The notes below the pieces were generated by a model, which saw only the letters and a list, made by a program, of their open reading frames with translations, was not told where the DNA came from and searched no databases. DNA of 64,000 nucleotides from JAVBTR01 sp031556065 (GTDB lineage: Bacteria; Bacillota; Clostridia; Christensenellales; Aristaeellaceae). Made by a program: the position numbers and the translations under genes. Numbering within the stretch: position 1 is the stretch's first letter; each line of letters starts with the position of its first letter. Shown piece by piece: positions 7,270 to 16,946 of this stretch. The DNA is taken from contig JAVBTR010000054.1 of NCBI GenBank assembly GCA_031556065.1, positions 62,001-126,000 of the forward strand. Direction: 5' to 3'.

Positions 7270-9687
7270 TTACCCTACCACAATGTTGAGCAATCTTCCC
7301 GGGACAAAAATAATCTTCTTAATCTGCTTATCGCCCACCAAGCGTCTCACTTCTTCATGATTTGGCAGATCGGTTTGGGCGGTTTCCTGGGTCATATCGG
7401 AGGGAATCATGATCCGACCCTTGACCTTACCATTGATTTGAATGGCGATCTCCACCTCAGCTTTTTCCATGGCCTTTTCATCGTAGGTGGGCCAAGGAGA
7501 AGCATACAGAGCATCGCCCATGTTGTGGGTCTGGTTGATTTCTTCACAGATATGGGGCGCCACAGGGGACAAAAGCAGCAGCAGCGTCCGCAGTTCACCC
7601 TTGGTGATCTGGCCCTTTTGATAAAACTGGTTTACCAAGGTCATCATAGCTGCAATGGCGGTATTGAACTTCATGCGTTCGTAGTCTTCGGTTACTTTTT
7701 TGATGGTGGCGTGCACATCCGGGGACATGTCTTTGGAATAGCCCTTACCCTCGGTGAGCATTTCTTGTAAGCGCCATACCCGGTCCAAAAAACGGCGGCA
7801 GCCCTTGGCGCCATTGTCGGACCACGGAATCGCCTGATCAAAAGCGCCCATGAACATTTCATACAGGCGGAAGGAATCGGCACCCAGTTCGTCCACGATC
7901 ACATCGGGGTTAATGACATTGCCCCTGGATTTGGACATCTTTTCGCCGTTGGACCCTAAAATCATGCCGTGGCTTGTCCTCTTTTGATAGGGTTCGGGGG
8001 CTTTCACCACGCCAATATCGTGCAAGAACAGGTGCCAGAAGCGGCTGTAGAGCAAGTGCAGTGTGGTGTGCTCCATACCGCCGTTGTACCAATCCACAGG
8101 CATCCAATAATTTAGCGCTTCCTGGGAAGCGTATGCCATATCATCATGCGGATCGGTATAGCGCAGGAAATACCAGCTGGAACCGGCCCACTGGGGCATG
8201 GTATCGGTTTCCCGCCTAGCAGGGCCGCCGCAATGGGGGCAAGAGGTGTTCACCCACTCCGTCATTTGCGACAGGGGCGATTCGCCGGAATCCGTAGGTT
8301 CGTAGTTATCCACATCGGGCAGGAGCACTGGCAAATCCACCTCGGGCACAGGCACCATGCCGCACTTTGCACAGTGGATCACGGGGATGGGCTCGCCCCA
8401 GTAACGCTGGCGGCTGAACACCCAATCCCGCAGCTTGAAGTTGACCTTGCGTTCCCCTATGCCTTTTTCCATCAAAAAATCTGTAATGGCCTTTTTAGCG
8501 TCGGCTACCTTCAAGCCATTCAAGAAATCGGAATTGACCATGATACCGTCTTTAATATCGGTGTAAGCAGCTTCTTGCACATTGCCTCCGGCTACCACTT
8601 CCACAATAGGCATGCCAAATTTCTTAGCAAACTCCCAGTCCCGTTCGTCGTGGGCGGGCACGGCCATAATGGCCCCGGTGCCATAGGTCATCAAAACATA
8701 ATCGGAAACCCAGATGGGGATTTCTTTGCCGTTTACCGGATTTACGCCACGAATGCCATCGATCATCACGCCAGTCTTTTCCTTGGCCAGCTCCGTCCGT
8801 TCGAAATCGGATTTTTTGGCGGCCATGGCTTTATAATCCTGTAAAGCATCGTAGTTTTCGATCTGGCTCTTCATTTTTTCGATCAAAGGATGCTCGGGGG
8901 AAATAACCATGTAAGTCGCCCCAAAAAGCGTATCGGGCCTGGTGGTAAACACCCGCAGTGGTTCCTCGCAGCCGGTGATCTTGAAATCCACCTCTGCGCC
9001 TTCCGATCTTCCGATCCAGTTGCGCTGTTGGGTCTTTACCTTCTCGATGAAATCCACCGTGTCCAAGCCATCCAGCAATTTCTGGGCGTAGGCGGTAATT
9101 TTCAGCATCCACTGGTTTTTCACCTTGCGAACCACTTCGCTACCGCAGCGTTCGCAAACCCCGTCCACCACTTCTTCGTTAGCCAGGCCGCATTTGCAGC
9201 TGGTGCACCAGTTAATGGGCATTTCGGATTTATAGGCCAAACCGTTTTCTAAAAACTTCAGGAAAATCCATTGGGTCCACTTGAAATACTTGGGATCGGT
9301 GGTGTCTACTTCCCGGGAATAATCAAACGAAAAGCCCAGCTTTTGCAGCTGCATCCTGAAATGATCGATGTTCTCCTTGGTAACCGCCTTGGGGTGCACC
9401 TTGTTCTTAATGGCATAGTTTTCCGTAGGCAAACCAAAGGCGTCCCAGCCAATGGGATACAGCACGTTATACCCTTCCATCCGGCGCTTTCTGGCGATAA
9501 TGTCTAGCGCCGTGTTAGACCTGGGGTGGCCTACGTGGAGCCCCGCCCCGGAGGGATAGGGGAATTCGATCAGGCAGTAATACTTTGGCATGGAATAGTC
9601 GCTCTTAGCTTCAAAAGCGTGGTTATCTGCCCAGATTTTCTGCCACTTTTTTTCAATTGTTGCCGGGGAATACTGCTCCTCAAACAT
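7270..9687 (-). CDS. leuS: Leucyl-tRNA synthetase
   Basis: An 805-residue class I synthetase that charges tRNA-Leu. The ATP-binding HIGH-type motif is in SGAGLHVGHP and the KMSKS loop is intact in NGEKMSKSRGN. The CP1 editing domain with its Thr-rich segment (FTTRPDTLFGATYM) is present, and a zinc-knuckle-like CTSCKCG...CERCG lies near residue 165. Length fits bacterial LeuRS. GGAGG is six bases before the ATG. The gene is alone and is preceded by its own promoter and a T-box leader that reads leucine charging. Confidence 0.98.
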   Translation of the reverse strand: MFEEQYSPATIEKKWQKIWADNHAFEAKSDYSMPKYYCLIEFPYPSGAGLHVGHPRSNTALDIIARKRRMEGYNVLYPIGWDAFGLPTENYAIKNKVHPKAVTKENIDHFRMQLQKLGFSFDYSREVDTTDPKYFKWTQWIFLKFLENGLAYKSEMPINWCTSCKCGLANEEVVDGVCERCGSEVVRKVKNQWMLKITAYAQKLLDGLDTVDFIEKVKTQQRNWIGRSEGAEVDFKITGCEEPLRVFTTRPDTLFGATYMVISPEHPLIEKMKSQIENYDALQDYKAMAAKKSDFERTELAKEKTGVMIDGIRGVNPVNGKEIPIWVSDYVLMTYGTGAIMAVPAHDERDWEFAKKFGMPIVEVVAGGNVQEAAYTDIKDGIMVNSDFLNGLKVADAKKAITDFLMEKGIGERKVNFKLRDWVFSRQRYWGEPIPVIHCAKCGMVPVPEVDLPVLLPDVDNYEPTDSGESPLSQMTEWVNTSCPHCGGPARRETDTMPQWAGSSWYFLRYTDPHDDMAYASQEALNYWMPVDWYNGGMEHTTLHLLYSRFWHLFLHDIGVVKAPEPYQKRTSHGMILGSNGEKMSKSRGNVINPDVIVDELGADSFRLYEMFMGAFDQAIPWSDNGAKGCRRFLDRVWRLQEMLTEGKGYSKDMSPDVHATIKKVTEDYERMKFNTAIAAMMTLVNQFYQKGQITKGELRTLLLLLSPVAPHICEEINQTHNMGDALYASPWPTYDEKAMEKAEVEIAIQINGKVKGRIMIPSDMTQETAQTDLPNHEEVRRLVGDKQIKKIIFVPGRLLNIVVG

Positions 9688-9701
9688 AATGGGCCTCCTC
9701 T

Positions 9702-9934
9702 AAAATAAAAATACGCTTCGCCTTTTGTTACAAAGACGAAACGCATGTGTTCCGCGGTACCACTTTGTTTGCCGGAATGTTCCGGCCTCTTAAGGCGCGA
9801 TAACGGGCGCACCGCCGAGCGAAGCTGTCGGTAGGCTCTGGGGCGAGCAGGCATCTGGCTTTTTGCCGGCTTTCACCAACCGCCGGTTCTCTGAAAAAAG
9901 CTTTGATACGTTTCCCCTTCATTGCCATGAATTA
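9702..9934 (-). promoter_or_regulatory. T-box leader of leuS, Leu specifier CUC
   Basis: The minus strand carries the T-box core AGTGGTACCGCGGA around 9752-9767, a terminator hairpin at 9714-9743 followed by ATTTTTATTTT, and stem I elements AGAGAACCGGCGGTTGG and AGAGCC. The specifier is read as CTC (plus-strand GAG at 9845-9847), just before GCCCCAGAGC. That position matches the second T-box in this window. Uncharged tRNA-Leu should favour the antiterminator and raise leuS expression. Confidence 0.93.
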
Positions 9935-9940
9935 AAAGGA

Positions 9941-9969
9941 ATTATAGCACGATTCAGGTTAGATGTAAA
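9941..9969 (-). promoter_or_regulatory. leuS promoter
   Basis: On the minus strand TTTACA (9964-9969), a 17-base spacer and TATAAT (9941-9946) form a near-consensus vegetative promoter just upstream of the T-box leader. The bases from 9970 to 10170 hold no gene I can recognise. Confidence 0.8.
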
Positions 9970-10170
9970 GGTGCGGATACATTGATGATCTCAATGCTAA
10001 AAACATCCTCCTATGCAAGACATATTTCAAATGATGAAGCGTTGCACTATCATCATCAGTGGCATTGGCCAGCTTCAAGGCAACTATGATCTTCTAAACA
10101 TTTCAGCGTATTTGTTTTTCGATATGATTTAGATTCCGCTCCATCTATTTTGCCGCCCTACTGGTTAAAA

Positions 10171-11793
10171 TCATAACAAATCGATCCACAATAGCCCACA
10201 ACGCTGCAGTGTAGGAAGTTCCACTACTGCTGCTTGGCCCTGCTGAGTATGTTCTATTTCGCCGGTAAGTGCTTGCCCCCAGGAAGCATACTCATCATCA
10301 GGGGAAGCATAACTGATTTTCGCCAATGGACGCTCCAACAAAATGGAGACCTGTACCTTTTCAAGGGGCATCGGCGCTTCCTTGCCCTCATTCCAATGGT
10401 CATCGTTGTTGGATTTAAGATTGACAAACGCAATGGTTTTTCGTTTGTGGTTTTGCCGCAGCGTGAGCCATAAACTGCCGCCTTCCCCATCCGCGCTCCA
10501 GGGAACGTTGCAGCAATACTCCATATTATCCCACCCCGCATGGGTTCTTGTCACATCCGTAAGGGTATTATCGTAGAATAATTCTTCAAATGCCACAAAA
10601 AAATCGTTATAAGTCCTTAGGGCCATTATTTGAAACGGCGCTAGCGGCGAATGGTCTGCATAGTAGCCTTGGGTCAAAGCTTGGTGCTCTTCCCCCATAA
10701 ATAAGTGTGTCGCCCCCTGGGCCGCAATGGCAAAGGTAGCCAGTAGCGTTGCTTCCAATGCCCGCTCCTTGGTATCTAGGCGGAAAGGACCCATGTAAGC
10801 CGCTAGGATTACAGGCTTTCCGCCCTGTTTAGCTTCTAAGATCAGCTGCTTTAAATGGCGATACCGGTCGTTAGGTGGCCATACTTCAATGTATACCGCA
10901 TCCTGATCCGCATTCCTGGTTGCCTCCACCGGCCATCCACCTACGTTGTTAAAAATCAGTGTAGGACTTTGCCCATTGGGGCCTGTTAGCCCCTTCGCCT
11001 GTTCAATTAAGGATGGAAATTCTTCGTCTAAATAGATCATTTCCCCCTTGGCATTCCGGGCTGCTTTGGGAAAACCATAGGTATCCATGTGAATCCCATC
11101 AAAGCCCATTTGGCTCATTGCCTGCTGGTACTGGTGGAGCAAATGATCCCTCCAGGGGCTCCCTTTAGCCATATTCATTAAGAAAAATATATCGATAAAG
11201 GAATAGGGCTCTCCCGCGGAGTTGAAAAGGCTCCAATCCGGATGACTTTGCCGAAAGGCCAACGATGCCGCATAGACCGCGCCATAACCTAATGCCTGCA
11301 TGCCGGCCCTGTGGCAAGCCATAATTTTCCCTTGAATACAGGAAAGAGAGTTGCGCTTGCCCATCATATCGTGAAAGTCTTCCATAGGCGCTACCAAAGC
11401 ATCGTGCCGGTAAGACCAATCGTAAAACTGTACCGCGTTAATATGGTATTGGCACATGGCGGTAATATCCTTTTCGTCTATGTCCCCTTTTGCAAAACCA
11501 CTAAGGAATCCGTATCGGATCACCTTCCCCCAGGGGGCTATATCAACAGCTGTATGCAGCGCCTTTCCCTCCGGTAAATACAGCGTTATAGCCAATCCGG
11601 CAAAATTCTCATCACAGACGGGCAGCAGAATTTCCTGCCCGTTCCCTGTTAGCACCATTTCCAGGGAAAACCACAATTCCCCCAGCCTGCGTATCTCCAG
11701 CCTTGCCTTGCTACCCGGTTTCCACTGCCCTTCAAGCCATAGTCTAACGGGCTCTCCAGGTTCAAACCGCCCTTTTAGCGGGAATAAATCCAT
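10171..11793 (-). CDS. GH66 family dextranase/cyclodextran glucanotransferase-like enzyme, no signal peptide
   Basis: A 540-residue enzyme of family GH66, which acts on alpha-1,6-glucans. Family marks are YGFLSGF, the HINAVQFYDWSYRHD segment, GFDGIHMDTYG with the candidate nucleophile Asp near residue 233, and YIEVWPP with the candidate acid/base Glu near residue 303. The 70-residue spacing fits characterised family members. Unlike secreted dextranases there is no signal peptide, so it probably acts on imported isomalto-oligosaccharides in the cytosol. It follows two ABC permease genes by 12 bases and is probably the last gene of that operon. Confidence 0.85.
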   Translation of the reverse strand: MDLFPLKGRFEPGEPVRLWLEGQWKPGSKARLEIRRLGELWFSLEMVLTGNGQEILLPVCDENFAGLAITLYLPEGKALHTAVDIAPWGKVIRYGFLSGFAKGDIDEKDITAMCQYHINAVQFYDWSYRHDALVAPMEDFHDMMGKRNSLSCIQGKIMACHRAGMQALGYGAVYAASLAFRQSHPDWSLFNSAGEPYSFIDIFFLMNMAKGSPWRDHLLHQYQQAMSQMGFDGIHMDTYGFPKAARNAKGEMIYLDEEFPSLIEQAKGLTGPNGQSPTLIFNNVGGWPVEATRNADQDAVYIEVWPPNDRYRHLKQLILEAKQGGKPVILAAYMGPFRLDTKERALEATLLATFAIAAQGATHLFMGEEHQALTQGYYADHSPLAPFQIMALRTYNDFFVAFEELFYDNTLTDVTRTHAGWDNMEYCCNVPWSADGEGGSLWLTLRQNHKRKTIAFVNLKSNNDDHWNEGKEAPMPLEKVQVSILLERPLAKISYASPDDEYASWGQALTGEIEHTQQGQAAVVELPTLQRCGLLWIDLL

Positions 11794-11805
11794 CCCGATA
11801 CCCTC

Positions 11806-12633
11806 CTATCCCTTTACGGCGCCTTCCGTAAGCCCATGCATAAACTGTTTCTGGAACACCAGAAAGATCATCACCACAGGCACAATGGCAATGGCCGCCG
11901 TTGCAGATACCAGATGCCACTTAGCGCCTGCGAACTGCTGAAAGAACACCGAAAGCGCTTGGGGAATATTTTGTTTTGAACGGGATTGCAGAAAAAAGAC
12001 CGCCTGGGCATAGTTGTTCCAAACGCCAAACCCGTTTAAGATCACGAAAGAAGCCGTGGCTGGGCGAAGCAGCGGGAACACCACCTTAAAGAACGTGGCC
12101 ATTCCCCCACAGCCGTCTATAGCCGCAGCTTCATCCATCTCCTTAGGCAGTGCCCGCACAAACCCGGTATAAATAAACACCGCCGATGGCATGGCCAATG
12201 TAGCGCATACCAGAATCATTCCCCAAAGGGTATTGATGGCGTGAAGGCTACGCATAAGTGTATATAAGGGCACTGTGTTGATAATGCCGGGAATCATCAT
12301 GCAGCCTATGAGCAGGGAAAAAACGAACTTGTTGTACTTCGTGTTCCGGCGCGCAATAGCGTAGCCCGCCATGCCCCCTAAAAGCACTGTCACCAGAAGT
12401 GTTCCCCCTGTAATAACAGCAGAATTCACCATGGCTGTGCCAATCTTGGATCGTTCCCACGCTTGGGCATAATTTGCGAAGTAAAAATCCGGAACAAAAA
12501 CATTTCCTTCATAAAAAATACGGGAAGGCTCGTTAAGGGAAAGAACCAGCAATACATAAAAAGGAATAACAGCCATCAGGCAGATGATAAGCAATGCTAA
12601 AACGCGCATGCTCTTACCCACTACTTGTTTCAT
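11806..12633 (-). CDS. Carbohydrate ABC transporter permease, MalG type
   Basis: A 275-residue inner-membrane permease of the CUT1 sugar ABC class, with six predicted membrane segments and the EAA loop ALPKEMDEAAAIDGCG, where the ATPase docks. ATG at 12633 with AGGGGG seven bases upstream is preferred to the in-frame TTG at 12639. It pairs with the permease at 12644 and the binding protein at 13606. No ATPase gene is nearby, so a shared MsmX-type ATPase elsewhere is probably used. Confidence 0.92.
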   Translation of the reverse strand: MKQVVGKSMRVLALLIICLMAVIPFYVLLVLSLNEPSRIFYEGNVFVPDFYFANYAQAWERSKIGTAMVNSAVITGGTLLVTVLLGGMAGYAIARRNTKYNKFVFSLLIGCMMIPGIINTVPLYTLMRSLHAINTLWGMILVCATLAMPSAVFIYTGFVRALPKEMDEAAAIDGCGGMATFFKVVFPLLRPATASFVILNGFGVWNNYAQAVFFLQSRSKQNIPQALSVFFQQFAGAKWHLVSATAAIAIVPVVMIFLVFQKQFMHGLTEGAVKG

Positions 12634-12643
12634 GCTCAACCCC

Positions 12644-13516
12644 CTATTCCTTTACCCGTGTCAAGCACATGGCGATCAGCACCGGCCCTAAGATGATCAG
12701 AAACAAAATCATCGCTACCGCTGTGGAATAGCCGGTACGGCTGCCATAGCACATTCGCATGATGTAAATGCTCAGGCTTTCCGTGGAATATCCCGGTCCG
12801 CCCTCTGTTAAGGACATGATTACATCGAAAACAGATAAGGAGCCAATAATGTTGGTAACCACATTAATGCGGATGGCAGGCATCAGCATGGGAAGGGTCA
12901 CCCTTGAAAACCGCTGCCACGGCCCTACTCCGTCGATTACCGCAGCTTCCATTATATCCTCCGGGATAGATTGTAATCCCGCCAGATAGATGATCATCGT
13001 CATGCCCGCGAATTGCCACACGTTCACGAAGATAAGCACCGCCATGGCAGAAGCATAACTGCCCATCCAATTCCCAAGTGAGAAGGCCGTGCCTATTTGG
13101 AGCAGCGCGTGGTGGATAAAGCCCCGCCCTGGCTGCAAAAGAAAATACCATATATACCCCATGATAAGCGGGCTGATAATGGCCGGAAGGTAGATGATCA
13201 AGCGCACCAGGCTACGCAGGCGAAATTCCCTTTGCATCAAAAGCGCGTAACCAAGGCCTACCACGTTCAAAAGAATGGCACTGCCTGCCGCGAAAATAAC
13301 CGTGGTTCGAATGTCGCCCATGGCCCGGACATCCTTAAAGAAACGGGCAAAGTTCTCAAGCCCTACAAACCGGGCTCTGCCCATACCATCCCAATCCGTC
13401 AAGCTCATGCCCACACCCATCAGCAGCGGATAAACAAAAAACAAGCCAAAAAGCAACAGCGCCGGTAAGGACATAAATTGCACCCAATCCACCCGTTTTG
13501 GCCGTAACACCTTCAT
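12644..13516 (-). CDS. Carbohydrate ABC transporter permease, MalF type
   Basis: A 290-residue CUT1 permease. The N-terminal segment FMSLPALLLFGLFFVYPLLMG is the first membrane helix and the EAA loop reads SIPEDIMEAAVIDGVGPWQRF. It lies 10 bases upstream of the MalG-type partner; the two form the membrane channel. ATG at 13516 (MKVLRPKR) is preferred; the frame can be extended to a TTG at 13540. The likely substrate, judged by the GH66 gene downstream, is an isomalto- or other alpha-gluco-oligosaccharide (inference). Confidence 0.92.
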   Translation of the reverse strand: MKVLRPKRVDWVQFMSLPALLLFGLFFVYPLLMGVGMSLTDWDGMGRARFVGLENFARFFKDVRAMGDIRTTVIFAAGSAILLNVVGLGYALLMQREFRLRSLVRLIIYLPAIISPLIMGYIWYFLLQPGRGFIHHALLQIGTAFSLGNWMGSYASAMAVLIFVNVWQFAGMTMIIYLAGLQSIPEDIMEAAVIDGVGPWQRFSRVTLPMLMPAIRINVVTNIIGSLSVFDVIMSLTEGGPGYSTESLSIYIMRMCYGSRTGYSTAVAMILFLIILGPVLIAMCLTRVKE

Positions 13517-13562
13517 CGTCCCCACTCTCCCAAAGCCCAATGAGGCATTTTTTCGATAGAAA

Positions 13563-13583
13563 AGGCTGCCGCTATAGGGCAGC
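13563..13583 (-). terminator. Attenuating hairpin between binding protein and permease genes
   Basis: GGCTGCC (13563-13569) pairs with GGGCAGCC (13576-13583); on the minus strand it is followed by TTTTCT. It lies just after the binding-protein stop, a usual place for a partial terminator that makes binding protein more abundant than the permeases. Confidence 0.65.
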
Positions 13584-13605
13584 CCTTATATTCACCCTTT
13601 TTGCT

Positions 13606-14868
13606 TTACATGCCTTCGTTCCAGGCTTTTTGATAAGCCTCGGCAAATTGTTCAGGGGTATAGGTGCCTGCCAGGAAATCCTGAAGCATGCGTCCCGCGT
13701 CGTCACCGGAGAAGCCGGCGGGCTTTTCATTGGTAAAGCCAATATTCACCGCTTCTTCCAGGGCCGTTTGCACGCACGCCGCGAAATTGGCAGGCGCCCA
13801 CTGGGCATCTACATCGGTAAAGGCACTGGGAGATTTCAAGGATTCGCTGTAGCGCTTTTGGTTTTCCGCGCTGAACAGATGGGTCAGGAATGCTTTGGCT
13901 GCATCCGAATTGGCAGAGGTAGCAGAAATACTGTAACCGGAATCCTCAGCGCACAGCACCACGGGCTTGCTATCGGGCATATAGGCAGGATAGGGTGCGA
14001 AACCGATCTTATCCGCCATTTCCGGAGCCGCTTCCAAAATGCCGCCAAGTGCCCACATGCCATTGCTGAACATGGCTGCCTTGCCAGTAACAAAGGCCTG
14101 GGTGCAGTTATCGCCGGTGGCGGTCAGCACATCCTGGTTGATCAAGCCCTCATCCAATAGCACCTTCATGTTCCTGGCAAACACGGCCATAGCGCCTTCG
14201 GGATTGCCAAAGTCCAGCTGTTCCTGATCGTTGGCCAGCATGGCAATCTTCGTTTCCACAGCGCCAAGCTTCTGCTTATAATAGCCATGAGGAATGAACT
14301 CGATCAAATGGCCCAAATGCCAAGCTTCCTTGCCAAAGATGAACCAAGGCGTCACATCGGGCATGTTTTCTTTGATGATCCTCAGGTTTTTTTCAAACTC
14401 ACCCCATGTAAGGGCAGGGGTCAAACCCAGCTGTTCGTAAATTTCTTTGTTGTAAAAGAAACCAGCCATGGTCATATTGGTACATACCCGGTACTGTTTG
14501 CCGGTTTTTACATCGGTACAGCTGGCTTTCATGGAAGGGATCAGCCGATCCCACCACTCATTCTCGCTGGAAATATCCAAGTACTTGCCTTGATCCACAA
14601 ACTCCTGCTCATAGGTAGTCATCACATCCGGCACCTCACCGGAAGCAAACTTAATCTTAATGATATTGCTGGCATCATTTTGGTATTCTTGTTCCACAGT
14701 GATACCTGCTCCGTTTTTGTTAAACTCATCAATCATATCATTAAGCAGGTCAATGGTTTCGATCTTTCCGGTGAAAAACTTGATCTGCACATCCGCAGCA
14801 AGGGCACAGCTTAATGTCATCATCAGGCAAAGCAATAAGGCAATAAAACCGATCATCCGCTTTTTCAT
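13606..14868 (-). CDS. ABC transporter sugar-binding protein
   Basis: A 420-residue extracellular solute-binding protein of family 1. The N-terminus MKKRMIGFIALLLCLMM... is a signal peptide ending SCALAADV; the Cys at -4 is not in a good lipobox, so lipid anchoring is uncertain. The mature protein opens VQIKFFTGKIETIDLLN. The start at 14868 has GAGGAAAG upstream; longer in-frame starts to 15021 lack a signal-peptide layout. It leads the operon with the two permeases and GH66, and is divergent from a sensor kinase gene that probably controls it. A TATAAT lies upstream on the minus strand with a poor -35, as expected for an activator-dependent promoter. Confidence 0.92.
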   Translation of the reverse strand: MKKRMIGFIALLLCLMMTLSCALAADVQIKFFTGKIETIDLLNDMIDEFNKNGAGITVEQEYQNDASNIIKIKFASGEVPDVMTTYEQEFVDQGKYLDISSENEWWDRLIPSMKASCTDVKTGKQYRVCTNMTMAGFFYNKEIYEQLGLTPALTWGEFEKNLRIIKENMPDVTPWFIFGKEAWHLGHLIEFIPHGYYKQKLGAVETKIAMLANDQEQLDFGNPEGAMAVFARNMKVLLDEGLINQDVLTATGDNCTQAFVTGKAAMFSNGMWALGGILEAAPEMADKIGFAPYPAYMPDSKPVVLCAEDSGYSISATSANSDAAKAFLTHLFSAENQKRYSESLKSPSAFTDVDAQWAPANFAACVQTALEEAVNIGFTNEKPAGFSGDDAGRMLQDFLAGTYTPEQFAEAYQKAWNEGM

Positions 14869-15119
14869 GGTTCTTTCCTCCATCTTTCTTTTCCGGAAAA
14901 CAAAATTTGGCCAAATTCTGCTTTCGATCTGTGTCGTCTTTACTTCGGGCCCTTTTGTAATTTTATTATAAGCCAAAGCTGATACGAAAAAAATACCCTG
15001 GTTCTCACATTTTGGTTCCAATTTTTACGCTTTCACCCAAAACCCCTTGCTTTTTCTTTGCGCATTTTGTCTAATAGGAACTGAAGATAAAATCTACTCC
15101 TAACAAAGGAGGCCATATC

Positions 15120-16946
15120 GTGCGCGTTTTACGTCATTTCAATTGGAGTATTAAGAAACGGCTTTTGATCATTGTATCGTTACTCATTTTTGTTTCGGTA
15201 TCACTGGTTACGGCGCTTACATATATCACCTACGAACAGGATTTGACAGCCCTGTCCACCGCCCAAACTGGCCAATTATTAGAACAATTGGCCATTAACA
15301 CCGATACCTATCTGGAAGAGCTTTTCAGGTTATGCCTTTCCCCTTATTATAGCAATCGGGTTATGCAACAGTTGGAAGCTTCACCTAAAACAGCCCAGGA
15401 AAAATTATCAAAGCAACGGGTTGTGGAGGACTATCTAGGTGAAGTAATGACCATTCCCCGCAGCGATATCCTTCGTGCATATATTTTAACAGATGCCATA
15501 TACGCCAGCAGCAAGACCCAATATGCTGCTGATATTCTGCCTCATTTCACTCAGGAGTCATGGTACCAAGATGCGCTTTTAAGCACGACACCCATCTTTC
15601 TTCCCGTTCGAGCAGAATCAGGACGTACAGGCGGACCTCAATATGTGTTTTCCATTGTACAGCAGCTTCGTAGTACCCGTAACAGCAGCCAAGTGCTTGG
15701 CGTTATTCGGGTGGATGCCAACTATAGTGGTATCAAAGCCGTATGCGACAGGGCCGCAGTATTACCCGGTTCTTCCTTGCTTATCTTGGACAGCAACGGA
15801 AATCAGATTTACCAAAATCTATCTTTAAAAAAAGATTTCCCGCTGGATGCCCTTCGTCAGTCGCTGGCCCAGTATAAAGAAAGTTCCTTTTCACTCCATG
15901 GTGATCGGGACACCTATATCGTACAGGTCCAACCCCTGGTATCAACGGATTGGCAAATCATTTCCGTTCGTTCCCGCCGGGAGTTGATGCAGCCCGCTGT
16001 GGCAGCCCGCAATCGCGCAATGGTAATGGCTCTTCTTTGCGCGTTTGTTGGGGTGCTTATCGCCACACCGCTTATCAGAAGGTTCTTAAAACCCATCTAT
16101 GCCATCACAGGGCTAATGAAGAAAGTAGAGCAAGGCAATCTATCCGTGCGCTTTGAAAGTGCGGGGAAAGACGAATTGCATTACTTGGGCCATTCCTTCA
16201 ACGATATGCTGAGTCAGATCGAGGATGCTCTGGCCAGAGATACTCTGCTTACCAGGCAAATTTACGAAGCAAAATACCTTGAAAAGCAGGCCCAGTATGT
16301 AGCGCTATACAATCAAATCCGCCCTCATTTTCTTTTTAATGCCCTAAACACCGTAAAGCTGCTGATCAAAAGCGGCCGGACTGAAGATGCTGCTGCAAGT
16401 GTGGATCAGCTTTCGACCCTTTTGCGAGGGTTAGTCCATACCGGCCAGCAAACCACTCTGTCCGCTGAATGCAAAATCGTACAAAGCTATCTTTTACTTC
16501 AGCAAATGCGACATGACAGTCTCACCTATTCTCTTGATATCCCTTCTGCGCTTAACGAATACCCGTTGCCCTCCATACTGCTCCAGCCTTTAGTGGAAAA
16601 TGCGCTGATCCACGGCTGCGAACCCAAGCGGGGTCCCACGCACATCCACGTATTCGCAACCTTTGAAAACGACGCCCTCTTTTTGCATGTAGAGGACAAT
16701 GGCGTCGGTATGACACAACCGCAGTTAGCGCAATTGCAGGGCAAGCTGCTGGAGCAAGGCGATGACCCCCTCTCCGATGAATACCCAAGCAGCGTTCAAA
16801 TAGGCGTTGGCCTTGTGAACATTTGCAGGCGGGTCCGTTTAAAATATGGGCCTGCTTACGGTTTGACCATCGATTCAACCCTTGATAAGGGAACCCACGC
16901 AATACTTCATTTGCCCGCCACAGGGCAGGAGGAAGAATATGTTTAA
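15120..16946 (+). CDS. Sensor histidine kinase, YesM type
   Basis: A 608-residue membrane kinase starting at GTG (15120) behind AGGAGG. A membrane helix at about residues 12-34 and a second at about 295-315 flank an extracellular sensing domain; a HAMP linker follows (FLKPIYAITGLMKKVEQGN). The phosphoacceptor is His near residue 403 in QIRPHFLFNALN, which defines the LytS/YesM class, and the ATP site shows VEDNGVGM. Its stop overlaps the start of the response-regulator gene by eight bases. YesM/YesN pairs in Bacillota commonly control neighbouring sugar ABC operons, which fits the divergent binding-protein gene. Confidence 0.93.
   Translation: MRVLRHFNWSIKKRLLIIVSLLIFVSVSLVTALTYITYEQDLTALSTAQTGQLLEQLAINTDTYLEELFRLCLSPYYSNRVMQQLEASPKTAQEKLSKQRVVEDYLGEVMTIPRSDILRAYILTDAIYASSKTQYAADILPHFTQESWYQDALLSTTPIFLPVRAESGRTGGPQYVFSIVQQLRSTRNSSQVLGVIRVDANYSGIKAVCDRAAVLPGSSLLILDSNGNQIYQNLSLKKDFPLDALRQSLAQYKESSFSLHGDRDTYIVQVQPLVSTDWQIISVRSRRELMQPAVAARNRAMVMALLCAFVGVLIATPLIRRFLKPIYAITGLMKKVEQGNLSVRFESAGKDELHYLGHSFNDMLSQIEDALARDTLLTRQIYEAKYLEKQAQYVALYNQIRPHFLFNALNTVKLLIKSGRTEDAAASVDQLSTLLRGLVHTGQQTTLSAECKIVQSYLLLQQMRHDSLTYSLDIPSALNEYPLPSILLQPLVENALIHGCEPKRGPTHIHVFATFENDALFLHVEDNGVGMTQPQLAQLQGKLLEQGDDPLSDEYPSSVQIGVGLVNICRRVRLKYGPAYGLTIDSTLDKGTHAILHLPATGQEEEYV

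Noticed and set aside
9970..10170. Possible small gene or element between the leuS promoter and the GH66 stop
   Set aside because: No frame with start, ribosome-binding site and plausible protein; no inverted repeats of note.
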